Source: JAJDAT01 sp964570665
GTDB lineage: Bacteria; Nitrospinota; Nitrospinia; Nitrospinales; JAJDAT01
DNA length: 64,000 nt
NCBI GenBank assembly: GCA_964570665.1
Contig: CAZMZH010000005.1
Coordinates: 201,284-265,283 of the forward strand
Direction: 5' to 3'
The position numbers and the translations under genes were made by a program. Within the stretch, counting starts at the first letter, position 1. Each line of letters starts with the position of its first letter. Under the pieces are notes generated by a model, which saw only the letters and a list, made by a program, of their open reading frames with translations, made no database searches and was not told where the DNA came from. Of this stretch, positions 54,957 to 64,000 are shown piece by piece.

Positions 54957-54990
54957 TTGCCATACTCCACAAAATAAAAATAAGCTCGAT

Positions 54991-55018
54991 CAGTCAGACG
55001 ACATTCCGTTTCTGACCG
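54991..55018 (-). promoter_or_regulatory. hairpin in the leader of the str operon
   Basis: On the minus strand CGGTCAGA pairs with TCTGACTG (8 bp, one G-U) around a 12-base loop, within the roughly 125-base leader between the predicted start near 55082 and rpsL. The sequence after it is T-rich but interrupted (TTATTTTTATTTT). It could be an attenuator, a protein-binding leader or a weak terminator of rpoC. Confidence 0.45.
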
Positions 55019-55088
55019 ACTTAAGTTGTCTTTATAATTCAAAGGATTATTTGAACCGATCCAAACTATTTAGGATGGAAAGCTGACA

Positions 55089-55116
55089 ATTCTATCACTC
55101 TTTGGAAGGGAGTCAA
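55089..55116 (-). promoter_or_regulatory. sigma-70-type promoter for rpsL and following genes
   Basis: On the minus strand, TTGACT (55116-55111) and TAGAAT (55094-55089) are separated by 16 bases, close to consensus. The site begins about ten bases after the rpoC stop, so the str-S10-spc-alpha genes can be transcribed apart from rpoBC. The start would be near 55082. Confidence 0.6.
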
Positions 55117-55126
55117 GCTAATTTTT

Positions 55127-58100
55127 TCAACTTTGTTCGGCCAAGACAGTTTCCTCTTCGACCGCCTCATTTTCTTCCGTATTTTCCAATTCTGGCTGTT
55201 CAATTTGGATACCTGCATACGCTCTACAACCTGTTCCAGCCGGAATCAATCGACCCATAATCACATTTTCTTTTAAACCAACCAACCTATCTTCTTTACC
55301 GCTAACCGCTACTTCAGTTAAAACTCTTGTCGTTTCCTGAAAAGATGCCGCTGAAATAAAGCTTTCGGTACTTAAAGAAGATTTGGTTATCCCTAATAGA
55401 ACAGGAATTCCCTTTGCAGGTCGACCGCCATCCTTAATGACTTCCTGATTTTTTTCGTTAAATTGTTTCTTAGTAATTTGCTCTCCCAGGAGAAAATCTG
55501 TATCTCCCGGCTCTTCAATTACCAAGTGCCGTAACATTTGCCGGACAATAACTTCTATATGTTTGTCGTTAATTGTAACGCCTTGAAGACGGTATACTTC
55601 TTGAACTTCATTTACCAAATATTTCTGTAGTTCATTTTCACCTAAAACTTTCAAAATATCATGGGGATTTGAAGCTCCATCCATTAATGCTTCTCCAGCA
55701 ACAACACGATCTCCTTCATGAACATTAATATGCTTTCCTAAAGGAATAAGATAATCACATTCTTCTCCAGAATCGCTTACCACAATCACTTTTCTCATCC
55801 CCTTCACAAACCCGCCCATTTTTACCACACCAGAGATTTCGGAAATTGTCGCCTGTTCGTGAGGTTTTCGAGCCTCAAAAAGCTCTGCTACGCGAGGCAA
55901 ACCACCGGTAATATCTTTGGTTTTTGCAGTTTCACGAGGTATTTTTGCAATAACATCGCCAGCGTAAATAGTTTCACCTTCACCAACATTAACGTGAGCG
56001 CCAGCAGGTAAAAGATAGGGTCGGTGATTCTCTCCCTCTTGGCTTTTAATAATAATCCGAGGTTGTTTCTTTTCGTCCCGATGACTGATAATTACCTTAG
56101 AAGAAAGGCCGGTGATTTCATCAAAATCTTCCTTCATTGTGACACCCTCGATAATATCTTCATATTCAACCGTTCCAGACTGGGCGGTTAATATCGAATT
56201 TGTATAAGGATCCCACTCAATCAATTCTTGACCTTTTTGAATTTCCTGCCCTTCGGTTACCAATAACTTAGCGCCATATATAACCTGATATTTTTCTTTT
56301 TCTCGGCCGTTTTCGTCTTGGATAATTAGACTTCCATTACGATTCATCACTATTATTTCACCGCGCTGGCTTTTAATCGTCTTTAACCCCACATAACTGA
56401 CAATACCACCTTTTTTAGCGGACATAGTAGTTTGCTCAACAACCCGACTTGCAGTCCCACCGATATGAAAAGTTCTCATTGTCAATTGAGTTCCCGGCTC
56501 TCCAATTGATTGAGCGGCAATAACCCCAACCGGCTCCCCAATTTCAGCCCAGTCGCCCGTCGCTAAATTTCGGCCATAGCATTTAATACATAATCCACTT
56601 TTTGACTCACAAGTTAAACCAGAGCGAATTTTTACCTTTTCAATCCCAGCATTATCAATAATTTCTACGGCTTCTTCGTCAATCATGGCATTGGCGGGAA
56701 TCAAAACTTCTTCTGAAAAAGGATCCCTTAAAGGCTCTAAAGTTGTTCGACCAATTATTCTCTCTCCAAGAGGCTGAATAATTTCCCCAGCTTCGACTAA
56801 GGCAAAAACAGTAATTCCGTTTAAGGTGCCACAATCCTCTTCATGAATAATAATGTCCTGCACCACATCAACCAAACGACGCGTTAAATAACCTGAGTTT
56901 GCAGTCTTTAGAGCTGTATCGGCTAAACCTTTGCGAGCGCCGTGAGTCGAAATAAAATATTGAATAACCGACAAACCTTCTTTGAAGTTAGCGGTGATTG
57001 GAGTTTCAATGATTTCACCAGAAGGCTTTGCCATTAATCCGCGCATTCCGGCCAATTGTCTAATTTGCTGGGAGCTACCTCTAGCGCCAGAGTCGGCCAT
57101 AATAAAGATGGAGTTAAAATCTTTTTTTAATGCACCTGTAACCACATTTTCATCATCATCTTCTAACTCTCGGAACATTTCTTCCGAAACTTTTTCAGTT
57201 ACATGCGCCCAAATATCAACTACCTTGTTATATCTTTCCCCATTAGTGATCAAGCCATCCCGATACTGGTTGAAAACTTTTAAAACTTCTTCGCCAGCCT
57301 TATCGACAAGGTCATTCTTTGCATCAGGAATTTTCATGTGATCTATTGATATAGTAATTCCAGCTTCTGTTGCATACTTAAAACCTAGTTCTTTAACATC
57401 ATCTAAAAGAGCTACAGTTTTTTCTCTGCCAACCTTTTTAAATGAAGTTGAAATCAAGTTAGACAATGTTTTCTTGTCTAATTGTCGGTTAACAAGAGAA
57501 AAAGGCAAATCATCTGGCAAAACCTCATATAGAAGAACTCTTCCAGTAGTAGTTTTCTGAAGCCTACCTTCAATATCCAACATAATCATGGCCTGAAGAT
57601 CAAGTTCGTCTGCGTCAAATGCACACCTGACCTCAGTGAGAGAAGAAAATACCTTCCCCTCCCCCTTTACGTCACCCCGAACTTTACTCATGTAATAACA
57701 ACCAAGCACGATATCTTGAGTCGGAACAGCAATAGGCCAACCACTAGCCGGAGACAAAACATTATTAGGAGAAAGCATTAACAACTTAGCTTCAACCTGG
57801 GCTTCCATTGACAATGGAACGTGAACAGCCATTTGATCGCCATCGAAATCAGCATTAAACGCTGTACAAACCATAGGATGAATTCTAATAGCCTTCCCTT
57901 CAATTAGCACTGGCTCAAACGCCTGTATCCCCAAACGATGCAAAGTCGGAGCACGGTTCAGTAAAACAGGATGCTTTTCAACAACCTCCTCCAAAACCTC
58001 CCAGACTTCCGGCCTCTCCATCTCTACCATTTTTTTGGCGGTTTTAATGGTCGTCACATAACCTTTTTGCTCCAATCGATTAAATATAAAAGGTTTAAAT

Positions 58101-59224
58101 AACTCCAAAGCCATTTTCTTTGGAAGACCACACTGATGAAATTTTAATTCAGGGCCTACAACAATTACAGATCGCCCAGAGTAGTCAACACGTTTTCCCA
58201 AAAGGTTTTGACGGAATCTCCCTTGCTTACCTTTCAACATATCACTAAGCGATTTTAATGGTCGCTTATTAGTCCCGCGTAACGTTCTCCCTCTTCTACC
58301 GTTATCAAATAAAGCAGAAACAGCTTCTTGAAGCATACGTTTTTCATTTCGGATAATTATCTGAGGAGCTTTTAGTTCTTGTAAGCGCTTCAACCGGTTA
58401 TTTCTATTAATAACTCGACGATAAAGATCATTTAAGTCGGAAGTTGCAAAACGCCCACCATCAAGCGGAACCAAGGGTCGAAGCTCTGGGGGAATAACTG
58501 GAACAACTTTTAGGATCATCCATTCTGGACGGTTGCCAGATTTTCGGAAAGACTCAATAATTTTTAGCCTTTTGGCTATTTTCTTTTTATTAAGAACTGA
58601 ATTGGTGGTTATCATTTCCTCTTTGAGTTGAGGCGCTAATTCGTCCAATTCAAGGTTTTTTAATAACTCATAAACGGCTTCAGCCCCAATCATTACCTTC
58701 AAAGTATCCGGAAACTCTAACTCTGCAGCACGATACTCCTCTTCATTAAGCAACTGACCTAACTTCAGTTCCGACTCGCCAGGATCAATTACCACATAAT
58801 TTTCAAAATAAATTATGCGCTCCAAATCCTTTAAAGTCAGGTCCAAAATATGACCCAGTCGACTAGGCAGCCCTTTAAAAAACCAGATATGGGCGACTGG
58901 ACTAGCCAATTCAATATGACCCAACCGTTCTCGACGCACCTTAGAAAGGATGACCTCTACTCCGCATTTCTCGCAGACCACCCCTTTATGCTTCATCCTT
59001 TTGTATTTACCGCAATTACACTCCCAATCCTTTACAGGACCAAATATTTTAGCGCAAAACAGCCCGTCTCTTTCCGGCTTAAAAGTACGATAGTTAATGG
59101 TTTCAGGCTTTTTTACTTCGCCATAAGACCAAGATCTTATTTTGTCCGGAGAAGCAATGCGTACCCGGATCGCGTTAAACATGATCGGATTTTTCGGCTT
59201 TTCAAAAAAATTTAAACCGTCCAC
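55127..59224 (-). CDS. rpoC: RNA polymerase beta' subunit
   Basis: The 1365-residue beta' subunit. The N-terminal zinc site is CNCGKYKRMKHKGVVCEKCG, the catalytic Mg motif is NADFDGDQMAVHVPL near residue 460, and the second zinc set includes CESKSGLCIKCYGRNL. GEPGTQLTMRTFHIGG marks the trigger-loop/bridge region. It is 65 bases after rpoB. The C-terminus ends in a Glu-rich tail (ENTEENEAVEEETVLAE). No inserted lineage-specific domain of large size was noticed. Confidence 0.98.
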   Translation of the reverse strand: MDGLNFFEKPKNPIMFNAIRVRIASPDKIRSWSYGEVKKPETINYRTFKPERDGLFCAKIFGPVKDWECNCGKYKRMKHKGVVCEKCGVEVILSKVRRERLGHIELASPVAHIWFFKGLPSRLGHILDLTLKDLERIIYFENYVVIDPGESELKLGQLLNEEEYRAAELEFPDTLKVMIGAEAVYELLKNLELDELAPQLKEEMITTNSVLNKKKIAKRLKIIESFRKSGNRPEWMILKVVPVIPPELRPLVPLDGGRFATSDLNDLYRRVINRNNRLKRLQELKAPQIIIRNEKRMLQEAVSALFDNGRRGRTLRGTNKRPLKSLSDMLKGKQGRFRQNLLGKRVDYSGRSVIVVGPELKFHQCGLPKKMALELFKPFIFNRLEQKGYVTTIKTAKKMVEMERPEVWEVLEEVVEKHPVLLNRAPTLHRLGIQAFEPVLIEGKAIRIHPMVCTAFNADFDGDQMAVHVPLSMEAQVEAKLLMLSPNNVLSPASGWPIAVPTQDIVLGCYYMSKVRGDVKGEGKVFSSLTEVRCAFDADELDLQAMIMLDIEGRLQKTTTGRVLLYEVLPDDLPFSLVNRQLDKKTLSNLISTSFKKVGREKTVALLDDVKELGFKYATEAGITISIDHMKIPDAKNDLVDKAGEEVLKVFNQYRDGLITNGERYNKVVDIWAHVTEKVSEEMFRELEDDDENVVTGALKKDFNSIFIMADSGARGSSQQIRQLAGMRGLMAKPSGEIIETPITANFKEGLSVIQYFISTHGARKGLADTALKTANSGYLTRRLVDVVQDIIIHEEDCGTLNGITVFALVEAGEIIQPLGERIIGRTTLEPLRDPFSEEVLIPANAMIDEEAVEIIDNAGIEKVKIRSGLTCESKSGLCIKCYGRNLATGDWAEIGEPVGVIAAQSIGEPGTQLTMRTFHIGGTASRVVEQTTMSAKKGGIVSYVGLKTIKSQRGEIIVMNRNGSLIIQDENGREKEKYQVIYGAKLLVTEGQEIQKGQELIEWDPYTNSILTAQSGTVEYEDIIEGVTMKEDFDEITGLSSKVIISHRDEKKQPRIIIKSQEGENHRPYLLPAGAHVNVGEGETIYAGDVIAKIPRETAKTKDITGGLPRVAELFEARKPHEQATISEISGVVKMGGFVKGMRKVIVVSDSGEECDYLIPLGKHINVHEGDRVVAGEALMDGASNPHDILKVLGENELQKYLVNEVQEVYRLQGVTINDKHIEVIVRQMLRHLVIEEPGDTDFLLGEQITKKQFNEKNQEVIKDGGRPAKGIPVLLGITKSSLSTESFISAASFQETTRVLTEVAVSGKEDRLVGLKENVIMGRLIPAGTGCRAYAGIQIEQPELENTEENEAVEEETVLAEQS

Positions 59225-59289
59225 GTAGGTTTTCTCCTGAATTAAATTGCGGCCTTCAAACTATTGCCGATAAGGATATATCTGTTAAC

Positions 59290-62200
59290 TTATTTTGATG
59301 CGTCGATCAACTCAACATCTAGTCCCAAACTTTGCAATTCTTTCACTAAAACGTTAAAAGACTCTGGCAAACTTGGGTTTAAATTTGTGTCTCCCTTAAC
59401 GATGGCTTCGTACATTCGCTTACGACCTTCGACATCGTCAGACTTGACTGTCAACATCTCTTGTAAAGTATATGCAGCTCCATAAGCCTCTAGCGCCCAA
59501 ACCTCCATCTCACCCAACCTTTGACCTCCAAATTGAGCTTTACCACCAAGAGGTTGTTGAGTAACCAACGAATAAGGCCCTGTTGATCTTGCATGAATTT
59601 TATCGTCTACCAAATGATGTAACTTCATCATATAAATATAACCAACCATTACTTTCTGACGAAAAGCAGCGCCGCTACGACCATCTCGCAAAGCAACCTC
59701 ACCAGAGGGGGAACATCCAGCCTTAGATAGCATTTCCCTCACCTCAGCCTCAGGAACTCCTTCAAAAACCGGACTAGCAACATGAATTCCGCTAGCTTTA
59801 GCGGCCATACCCAGGTTAGTTTCTAAAATTTGACCAACGTTCATTCGAGAAGGCACCCCTAATGGATTCAGAATTAACTCAAGAGGCGTACCGTCTTCCA
59901 AGTAAGGCATATCTTCTTCAGGCAATATTTTTGCGACGACACCTTTATTACCATGCCTACCCGCCATTTTATCGCCAACTTGCAACTTTCTCTTCATAGC
60001 GACAAACACCTTCACCAATTTTATAACGCCAGGAGATAGGTCGTCGCCTTTCTTTAACTTAGTAATCTTTTCATCTATCAATCCGTCAAGAATTCCAACT
60101 TGCTCTTTGCAATTATTAATTATCTCTGTAACTAAGTTGGAATCAACTTCTTTAGAAGTCAGCTTCGCCAAATCTTTAACCTTCAAACCATTTAAAACCT
60201 CTTCAGTAAACTTTCCGCCTTTTTTAACCTCATTTTTCCCGAAGGAATTTGAAGCAGAAGCAGTTTTACCTTGAAACAAATCTCTCAAACGGTTCTCGGT
60301 TTCGGATTCAACAATTCGAATTTCTTCATTAAAATCCTTCTTAATTTTAGCGATTTCTTCGTCTTCAATTGCAAGAGTTCGGCTATCCTTATCAATACCC
60401 TTACGAGAAAAAACTTTAACGTCTATAACCGTTCCCTGAATTCCCGGAGGAACCCGCAAAGAAGTATCTTTAACGTCCCCCGCTTTTTCACCGAAAATTG
60501 CTTTGAGCAACTTTTCTTCAGGACTAAGCTGGGTCTCGCCTTTTGGGGTTATTTTACCAACCAGAATATCATTAGATTTAACATTGGCTCCAACGCGGAT
60601 AATTCCACTTTCATCAAGATCCTTCAAAGCCTCTTCACCAACATTAGAAATATCGCGAGTAATTTCCTCTTTACCCTGCTTAGTATCCCTTGCTTCAACC
60701 TCAAACTCTTCAATATGAACGGAGGTAAAAATATCCTCTTTTACAGACTTTTCGCTCAAAATAATCGCATCTTCGAAGTTATAGCCTTCCCAAGGCATAA
60801 AGGCGACCAGCATATTTCTACCCAAGGCCAACTCTCCACAATCGGTGGACGGACCATCGGCAATAACCTGACCCTTTTCAACCTTTTGACCAGTAACAAC
60901 TAATGGCTTTTGGTTAATGCAAGTATTTTGATTAGAGCGCTGATATTTATATAGGGTATAAATATCTACTTTCGATCCAATAAACTGATCCTTCTTACTC
61001 CTGCCCTTTCTCTCTGCTCGGATAACAATTCTGGAAGAATCGGCGCTAATAACTTCGCCTTTATTTTCCGCGACAACAACAGCTCCAGAATCGCGAGCAA
61101 CTATCGCTTCCATTCCCGTGCCAACCAAAGGAGCCTGGGTAACTAAAAGAGGGACAGCCTGTCGCTGCATATTCGAACCCATAAGCGCGCGGTTAGCATC
61201 GTCGTTTTCTAAGAAAGGAATCAGAGAAGCGGCTACGCTTATTAATTGCTTTGGAGAAACGTCCATGTAATGGACTTTTTCTCTTGGAGACAGGATAAAG
61301 TCTCCTTCTTGACGCGCAGAAATAATTTCTCGAACCAATTTATTATTTTTATCCATCTCCACATTAGACTGGGCAATAACAAACTTATCCTCACCCATAG
61401 CAGTATGGAACTCAACCGTATCGCTCACCAAACTATCAGAAATCTTGCGATATGGAGTTTCGATAAAACCATACTCATTAACTCGAGCATAAGTACTTAG
61501 CGACGCAATTAAACCAATATTCGGCCCTTCAGGGGTTTCAATCGGACAAATCCGACCATAATGGGTAGGATGAACATCCCGCACCTCAAAACCCGCTCTT
61601 TCTCGAGTTAAACCGCCAGGCCCTAAAGCGCTTAAACGCCTTTTGTGAGTCACTTCGGAAAGCGGGTTGGTCTGGTCCATAAACTGAGACAATTGACTAC
61701 TTCCAAAAAATTCTTTAATCGCCGCAGTAACAGGCTTAGAATTGATTAAATCATGAGGCATAGAAACATCTAAATCCTGAATAGACATTCGCTCAACAAT
61801 AGCCCTCTCCATTCGCACCAAACCAACTCTAAATTGGTTTTCCAAGGATTCGCCAACTGCCCTTACACGCCGGTTCCCAAGATGGTCAATATCATCGATA
61901 CTATTAACATCATTACGCAAACCAACCAAATAGCTAAGAACAGAAACAAGATCCTCTAAATTAATCAATCGATTATCTAAAGGAATATCTAAACCAAATT
62001 TTTGATTTAACTTGATTCGACCAACAATAGACAGATTATATCTCTTTGGGTTAAAAAACAGGTTTTTAAACAAAGACTTAGCAATCTCTGTAGTAGGAGG
62101 ATCGCCGGGTCGAAGTCGTTTATAAATTTCACGAATCGCTTCGTCCGGAGTTGACACTTTAGCTAAAGCCAGGGTATCTCGAATCGTCGTATCGGGAACC

Positions 62201-63498
62201 TCTTCATCAATGTGAAGAATTAAGGTCTCGGCAATTCCATTTTTCTTTATCTGTTCAACCGTATCTTTAGTAATCGCATTATTACTAGCAAGAAGAACTT
62301 CTCCAGTCTCACTATCGATCAAATCCTCAAAAATAAATTTTCCAATAAGGACTTCTGGATCAATTTCAACTTTAAAATCTCGCGACAATCGGCCAATTTT
62401 CTTTGCCGCCAATGCAGTAACCTTTTTATTGGCCTTAAGCAAAACATCTCCCGATTTTGGATCGGCAACATCCTGCAAAACCTTACTTCCAACCAATAAA
62501 CTCTTGGCATTTAATTGAAAACGATCTTCCCGAGAGGAGTAAAAAACCTTATCAATTTGATAGAAGGTCTTTAATATATCCTGAGGCTCCATACCGAAGG
62601 CATTTAGCAGAACCGTGGCAGGCAACTTCCGACGCCGATCAATCTTTACGTAGAGAATGCCCTTGATATCAAACTCAAAATCAATCCAGGAACCGCGGTC
62701 AGGTATTATTCTAGCAGAATAAAGGAACTTGCCGCTAACATGCGACTTCCCTTTATCATGGGAAAAGAACGCCCCAGGAGAACGATGCATTTGACTAACG
62801 ATAACCCGCTCGACACCATTAATCATAAAGGTGCCGGTTGGGCCCATTACAGGCATCTCACCCAAGAAAATTTTCTGTTCTTTTACTTCTCGAACAGAAT
62901 TAATAACAATCTCAGCAATTTTTTCATCGCTAAGCTGTTGGGCAACTTCTTCGGTTATTTCAGTCCTAGCAGGAATAAACGACTTACTGGTCCCAGGACG
63001 ACGAATTTCCTCCATGATGGTTTTACCAACCAAATCCTTGGTCATTCGCGGAGAAATTTCTATACGTTCTCGGTCAAATAAAATCAACCGGACCATTATT
63101 TTAATGGGATCGGCATAAGTTAAACCCTTTTGCCGACATTCACCCCATTTATATTTTTCTTTATAAGCAACGGATTGGCCAGTTTCTTCACAGATTATAT
63201 CCGGACCGCCAAGACCCTTATATTCGCCTTCAGAATTCTCCCAAACCCCAACCTCATAACCAACATACTCTATTCTAGCGTTGATATTAAGGTCAGATAC
63301 CGGAAAAACATCGCGAAACACTTCTTCAAGCCCTTTTACATCTCTCTTTTCAGAAGGAATATTGAGCTGCAAAAAGGATTCAAAGGATCTTTTTTGAATT
63401 TCAATCAGATTTGGAATCTGAATAACGGTTGGTATTCTTGAAAAATCTACCCTTTCCCTACTTTTTATTAAGGAAGCATTAGAGGCAGTTTTGCCCAT
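59290..63498 (-). CDS. rpoB: RNA polymerase beta subunit
   Basis: The 1402-residue beta subunit. The rifampicin region reads FFGSSQLSQFMDQTNPLSEV and THKRRLSALGPGGLTRERAG, with the Asp, His and Ser commonly changed in resistance in the sensitive state. Later blocks GRNMLVAFMPWEGYNFEDAI and GDKMAGRHGNKGVVAKI are intact, as is the end GGQRLGEMEVWALEAYGAAY. It starts 71 bases after rplL. Confidence 0.98.
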   Translation of the reverse strand: MGKTASNASLIKSRERVDFSRIPTVIQIPNLIEIQKRSFESFLQLNIPSEKRDVKGLEEVFRDVFPVSDLNINARIEYVGYEVGVWENSEGEYKGLGGPDIICEETGQSVAYKEKYKWGECRQKGLTYADPIKIMVRLILFDRERIEISPRMTKDLVGKTIMEEIRRPGTSKSFIPARTEITEEVAQQLSDEKIAEIVINSVREVKEQKIFLGEMPVMGPTGTFMINGVERVIVSQMHRSPGAFFSHDKGKSHVSGKFLYSARIIPDRGSWIDFEFDIKGILYVKIDRRRKLPATVLLNAFGMEPQDILKTFYQIDKVFYSSREDRFQLNAKSLLVGSKVLQDVADPKSGDVLLKANKKVTALAAKKIGRLSRDFKVEIDPEVLIGKFIFEDLIDSETGEVLLASNNAITKDTVEQIKKNGIAETLILHIDEEVPDTTIRDTLALAKVSTPDEAIREIYKRLRPGDPPTTEIAKSLFKNLFFNPKRYNLSIVGRIKLNQKFGLDIPLDNRLINLEDLVSVLSYLVGLRNDVNSIDDIDHLGNRRVRAVGESLENQFRVGLVRMERAIVERMSIQDLDVSMPHDLINSKPVTAAIKEFFGSSQLSQFMDQTNPLSEVTHKRRLSALGPGGLTRERAGFEVRDVHPTHYGRICPIETPEGPNIGLIASLSTYARVNEYGFIETPYRKISDSLVSDTVEFHTAMGEDKFVIAQSNVEMDKNNKLVREIISARQEGDFILSPREKVHYMDVSPKQLISVAASLIPFLENDDANRALMGSNMQRQAVPLLVTQAPLVGTGMEAIVARDSGAVVVAENKGEVISADSSRIVIRAERKGRSKKDQFIGSKVDIYTLYKYQRSNQNTCINQKPLVVTGQKVEKGQVIADGPSTDCGELALGRNMLVAFMPWEGYNFEDAIILSEKSVKEDIFTSVHIEEFEVEARDTKQGKEEITRDISNVGEEALKDLDESGIIRVGANVKSNDILVGKITPKGETQLSPEEKLLKAIFGEKAGDVKDTSLRVPPGIQGTVIDVKVFSRKGIDKDSRTLAIEDEEIAKIKKDFNEEIRIVESETENRLRDLFQGKTASASNSFGKNEVKKGGKFTEEVLNGLKVKDLAKLTSKEVDSNLVTEIINNCKEQVGILDGLIDEKITKLKKGDDLSPGVIKLVKVFVAMKRKLQVGDKMAGRHGNKGVVAKILPEEDMPYLEDGTPLELILNPLGVPSRMNVGQILETNLGMAAKASGIHVASPVFEGVPEAEVREMLSKAGCSPSGEVALRDGRSGAAFRQKVMVGYIYMMKLHHLVDDKIHARSTGPYSLVTQQPLGGKAQFGGQRLGEMEVWALEAYGAAYTLQEMLTVKSDDVEGRKRMYEAIVKGDTNLNPSLPESFNVLVKELQSLGLDVELIDASK

Positions 63499-63569
63499 AT
63501 AAAAACCCCAAAAAAATTTTTGAGTTCTTTAATACGCCAAACGCGATAAAACAAACGAAGGCGACCCGA

Positions 63570-63950
63570 TTACTTGATCTCGACGGATCCCCCAGCCCCT
63601 TCAATTTTTGTCTTAATTTCTTCAGCTTCCTCTTTTTTAATACCTTCTTTTAAAGGCTTAGGAGCTCCATCAACTAAATCCTTCGCATCTTTTAGGCCCA
63701 GTCCAGTTATAGCGCGGACCTCTTTAATAACTTGGATTTTCTTATCTCCAGCAGCAGTCAAGACAACATCAAATTCAGTTTTTTCTTCAGCAGCCGCCCC
63801 ACCACCATCGCCCCCACCTGCAGGCATAGCCATCATTGGAGCTGCGGCGGTAACGCCATATTTATCCTCTAGCTCTTTAACAAACTCTGACATTTCAAGC
63901 ACAGTCATATTATCAATAAATGAAACGACTTCCTCTTTGGTAACAGCCAT
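63570..63950 (-). CDS. rplL: 50S ribosomal protein L7/L12
   Basis: L7/L12, 126 residues, the stalk protein that recruits translation GTPases. It has the N-terminal dimer domain (VVSFIDNMTVLEMSEFVKEL), an Ala/Gly-rich hinge near 36-54 and the C-terminal domain (EFDVVLTAAGDKKIQVIKEV, GLGLKDAKDLVDGAPKPLKE). An AAAGGAG ribosome-binding site precedes the ATG. rplJ would lie just beyond the window. Confidence 0.97.
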   Translation of the reverse strand: MAVTKEEVVSFIDNMTVLEMSEFVKELEDKYGVTAAAPMMAMPAGGGDGGGAAAEEKTEFDVVLTAAGDKKIQVIKEVRAITGLGLKDAKDLVDGAPKPLKEGIKKEEAEEIKTKIEGAGGSVEIK

Positions 63951-64000
63951 TACGCGCTCCTTTCAAATTCAAACGCTATATATTTAATTTATTTCTAAAC

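Noticed and set aside
60271..60903. Plus-strand reading frame of 210 codons
   Set aside because: It is antisense to rpoB and has the composition of a shadow frame (many Asn, Phe, Arg).
63574..63987. Plus-strand reading frame of 137 codons
   Set aside because: It is the exact antisense of rplL; the Ser/Ala/Pro runs mirror the L7/L12 hinge and helix repeats.
1..64000. Search for CRISPR arrays, insertion sequences, tRNA genes and prophage genes
   Set aside because: No regularly spaced repeats, transposase motifs, CCA-ended cloverleaf candidates or phage structural genes were seen by eye.

Overview
The window looks like a low-GC, Gram-negative chromosome. The envelope traits are predicted lipoproteins, a TssJ/TssK pair, nucleotide-sugar genes of the O-antigen/capsule type and CHASE2 signalling. 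The RNA polymerase and ribosomal proteins are of a deltaproteobacterial/Nitrospinota-like grade; this placement is a guess from general protein character and no marker was aligned. No tRNA, rRNA, insertion sequence, prophage or CRISPR array was seen.

Layout: (1) 0.2-3 kb: a small membrane protein, tyrS, a small acidic protein and msrA. (2) 3.0-13.1 kb: a tightly packed plus-strand operon. It starts with a TssJ-like lipoprotein and the type VI baseplate protein TssK. Two successive VWA / PP2C phosphatase / protein kinase sets follow (TerY-P-triad style), with a 720-residue right-handed beta-helix protein inserted in the first set. No other type VI genes are present. This is the most unusual locus of the window. 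(3) 13.1-20.4 kb: an orphan receiver protein, a transglutaminase-like/TPR/sulfatase-modifying-factor fusion, small membrane and lipoproteins, a flavin reductase, a protein made of four MshEN-like units, and a CHASE2 adenylate cyclase. (4) 20.4-31.0 kb, minus strand: glyoxalase, phosphohexomutase and a nucleotide-sugar block. The block carries all activities expected for a UDP-ManNAc(3NAc)A-type sugar: 6-dehydrogenase, 3-dehydrogenase fused to N-acetyltransferase, PIN-fused aminotransferase and 2-epimerase. It also has a glycosyltransferase and two paralogous SDR epimerases, one of which has lost the YxxxK dyad. (5) 31-36 kb: a GRDP-like protein, a GT39-type membrane glycosyltransferase, NagZ and a ketoacyl synthase. 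(6) 36.2-64.0 kb, minus strand: one rplL-rpoBC-str-S10-spc-alpha ribosomal superoperon ending at a strong intrinsic terminator. Every usual gene is present except rpmD (L30) and map.

How the parts may work together: the VWA/PP2C/kinase sets probably form a reversible Ser/Thr phosphorylation switch acting on a TssJ/TssK-containing envelope assembly or on the beta-helix protein; this is inference from gene order. The polysaccharide block makes and assembles an aminouronic sugar. The ribosomal block is ordinary housekeeping. Several starts were moved from the longest ORF to a better-supported ATG/GTG (tssJ-like, msrA, second VWA, GRDP-like, GT39, fusA); reasons are in the entries.
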